Below are positions 61,857 through 64,000 of a stretch of DNA of 64,000 nt, one piece after another; the first letter of the stretch is position 1, and every line of letters begins with the position of its first letter. Source of the DNA: Pseudo-nitzschia pungens (taxonomy: Eukaryota > Bacillariophyta > Bacillariophyceae > Bacillariales > Bacillariaceae); the NCBI GenBank assembly GCA_037355855.1, contig CM074760.1:6626501-6690500 (forward strand), read 5' to 3'. The notes below the pieces were generated by a model that saw only the letters and a program-made list of their open reading frames with translations, was not told where the DNA came from and did no database searches. The translations under genes were made by a program, and so were the position numbers.

Positions 61857-63180
61857 ATCAATACCATCGTATGATTGTAATATGAAATAAAACCTTTCGT
61901 AGGAACAAGCAATAACCCGTGCACATGCTAATAATAAGGAAACAGACTAACAGTGCGCCACTACTAAAATCCGAATCCGAGCAACAACAAAGGAGGAAAG
62001 CGTCCACCAAAAAAAGATGAATTGAATGCATCAATTCTGATGCGTAACACTGGGCCCGAAAGCAATGCTGGACTAGTAGATCCGAACAAACAAAAGACAA
62101 CTTGCGAAATTTGAGAGTAAGGTATATTACAAGTAATGTAACAAGTATTCTTTGTAGCCTTATACTAGCGTCATATTTTCATCAACGCATTGAGGAATTT
62201 TAGTACATCTGCATTCACAAGAACCATGATTAGTGCAACACACTGTACTACTAGTTTATCCCTTTCTCGTTGTTGTCATTGAGGAGCAGTATGCATGCCG
62301 GTAGACCAGCATATCCACTGCCATTATCATTATTGTTTTGCTCCACGATATGAAAGGTGAAAGAAACAATGCTACACCGTTAATGATACCGCACATAACG
62401 ACTTGATACCGGTAAGTTGATACGAAGTTGATTGGGATCAATACGGTAAAATTAGGAGTCCTTTTAAAATTGAAATACCTGGTAAGGTTACGTAAGACCT
62501 TACGTAACCTTACGGTTATCTTTTGATCTTGCTTCCACTTGATGTCCTTCAATACTGTCGCTCTCCACGTGGAATTCATAAATTTTGTCTCATGATAATT
62601 TTATTCATGCTTGATAATGATAATGATTGATTCCACATTCCTCCATTCGACAAATCTCACTTCAATCGAAGTCGAAGAGATCAAAAAAATACAGTAATCA
62701 GCACCAGGTTAGTATCTTACCTGGAATGCCTCAATGTCGTTACCAAGGGTACGTATGTGATCACCAGAGATACTAGTACGAGTACCTACCGTACATACCT
62801 TAAACCTACCGGTATGTTGCGTGTTGGTTATCGCCTCGGGAACCAAAAACAAGACCGCCTTTTGTGTTTGTGCATCTCATTCGAAAGGCTAGGTCATCCT
62901 CGAGCTGAGTTTACCTTCCTCCTCAAAACAAAAACCCAAAGAGTCGTTGTGATCACCATCAACCACCCGTCATTTCGTCGCATTTGCGTGGAGTGTACAA
63001 GTAAGGTTACCTCCGAACCCAAAACTATCTTTTGTCTTTCATTCATGGTGCTTACTTGCAGGTCTAGCACATCAAGGAATAAGCGGAACCCAAGACATAC
63101 CGTACTCTGCGGACGAAACTCCCAAAAATTTTGAAAGCAACAGAGATCTCGATAGATAAACGTTCAACACAACAACAAAC
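61857..63180. other. Intergenic region, no gene seen
   Basis: It holds the palindrome at 62482-62513 and further gtaaggttac motifs (about 63002), plus tacgagtacctaccg-type sequence at about 62777. About 60 bases before 63181 are A-rich (caacacaacaacaaac), typical of a 5' UTR. No gene seen. Confidence 0.5.
62482..62513. repeat. 15-bp-arm palindrome made of the spacer motif
   Basis: gtaaggttacgtaag, a 2-base spacer and the exact complement cttacgtaaccttac. It is two inverted copies of the gtaaggttac motif found throughout the spacers. Confidence 0.85.
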
Positions 63181-64000
63181 ATGGCCGGTCCTGCAAACCC
63201 TCCCGCCCAACCAAAAGGCGGTTTTAACAAGCTCTTTGTCATGCTTCCCGTCATGCTGGCAGCTCGCAAAATCGACGCCGAAGACGCCCAAACCGTCCAC
63301 TATTTGCGAATTGCGTACGGGTGCATGCAATCACTCTGCGTTTTGGTGGTCTTGTACACGTTCATGAAGGCCTCCTCCATTCCCGAAAAGGTGGGAGGCG
63401 AGAAGACAATCTTCGTCCCCGTGCCTCCAACAGTACGTCGAGCTAAAAACACCCGACCGATGATGGGATCGCAATCTCAATCGGTAGAAATGCGTATCTC
63501 CACGTTGCATATGAGACTGGCATTTGTATTTTGTACACTAATCCGATCGTGTTTCCCCAACGTTTTTCTTTTTTGATTCATTGTGGGACACAATGCATCC
63601 ACGATTCCGATGATTTTTTTTACCAATGGTGCCTTCGATGCAATGGAATGCGATGCGATGCGATGTGATGCGATGCGATGCGATGCGATGTGATGCGATG
63701 CGATGCGATGTGATGCGATGTGATCCGATGTTTTGTTTTGCAAATTATTTGCACCCAGCCATTTGCCGACCCGGACGCCAAAAAGAAATACACGAGGGCC
63801 GAATTCCGATCGCACGTCATCTCGACGGCTCGCTCCCTCGTTGGCTCCACCCTTTTTGGTATTTGCATGACCGTTGGCCTGCACCTTTACAAGGGTATGG
63901 CCATGGGTCTTGCAATTCAGACCATCATGGGTCCGTTTAATCTTTTTGAGAATCCGCTTGTAAAGGCCCTTTTTATGGGAGATGGATTTCGTGCCGAGGA
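63181..64000 (+). CDS. PHO88: PHO88/SND3 ER membrane protein (3' end outside window)
   Basis: Exon 1 is 63181-63432 and exon 2 runs from 63759 to the window edge. The 326-bp intron has GTACGT and cacccag ends, phase 0 (VPVPPT | PFADPDAK). The start is the first ATG (acaaacATGG). PHO88, also called SND3, is an ER membrane protein first linked to phosphate uptake and later to the SRP-independent targeting route. The family pattern is visible: a first membrane stretch with LFVMLPVMLAARKIDAED, then YLRIAYGCMQSLCVLVVLYTF, and after the linker LVGSTLFGICMTVGLHLYK followed by MGPFNLFENPLVKALF. About 166 residues are visible; the yeast protein is about 188. The lysine/acid-rich tail is off the edge. 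Confidence 0.82.
63649..63726 (+). repeat. (gatgc)n microsatellite in PHO88 intron
   Basis: About fifteen cgatg/tgatg pentamers lie directly upstream of the acceptor region in the 326-bp intron. Confidence 0.9.

Overview
This window is nuclear DNA of a eukaryotic microalga, most probably a diatom. The genes are mostly intronless or have one or two short GT-AG introns of about 170-440 bp. One plastid protein has a signal peptide followed by an ASAFAP-like cleavage motif. A DUF6824 protein and a secreted protein of PSxx tetrapeptides are both typical of diatoms. Coding regions are GC-rich, and the AT-rich spacers are full of simple repeats and miniature transposons. Assignment to a raphid pennate diatom is only a guess.

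Layout: 0-4 kb holds the 3' end of a condensin II H2 subunit gene, then a secreted protein with 46 PSGI-type tetrapeptides, YadA-like adhesin head repeats and a C-terminal coiled coil. 4.8-7.8 kb is non-coding: a 1.75-kb foldback element with an 8-bp target duplication, then a 395-bp nested multi-hairpin. 8.5-18 kb holds an armadillo-like protein, a glycerol-3-phosphate acyltransferase (one intron) and, on the minus strand, malonyl-CoA decarboxylase. 18.3-22.9 kb is one intronless 1,523-codon gene that looks transposase-derived (RNase H-like core, SAP-like tail). 23.8-27.7 kb holds a small unknown gene and a plastid-targeted DUF760 / EF-hand / DUF760 protein.

27.7-31 kb is a repeat region with an exact 497-bp tandem duplication and a 466-bp MITE. 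31.3-42.4 kb holds a CRAL-TRIO-like/DUF6824 protein (minus), a 2-oxoglutarate dioxygenase (plus), a tryptophan-repeat protein (minus) and a possible phosphoesterase-like protein (minus). A hAT-like 807-bp element follows at 42.8-43.6 kb. 44.6-64 kb holds a PIP kinase, a RING-H2 protein, WDR82 (three exons, the last only 16 nt), a mitochondrial membrane protein, an ARMT1/DUF89 phosphatase, an FMN-dependent L-lactate dehydrogenase/hydroxyacid oxidase, and the 5' part of PHO88/SND3.

The genes do not form one pathway. A lipid theme recurs (G3P acylation, malonyl-CoA turnover, phosphoinositide phosphorylation, a possible Sec14-like protein), but this is probably coincidence. Exon joins were worked out by hand from reading frame, splice sites and similarity to remembered families. 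No search was run. The most unusual items are the adhesin-like protein, the nested multi-hairpin repeat and the transposase-derived gene.
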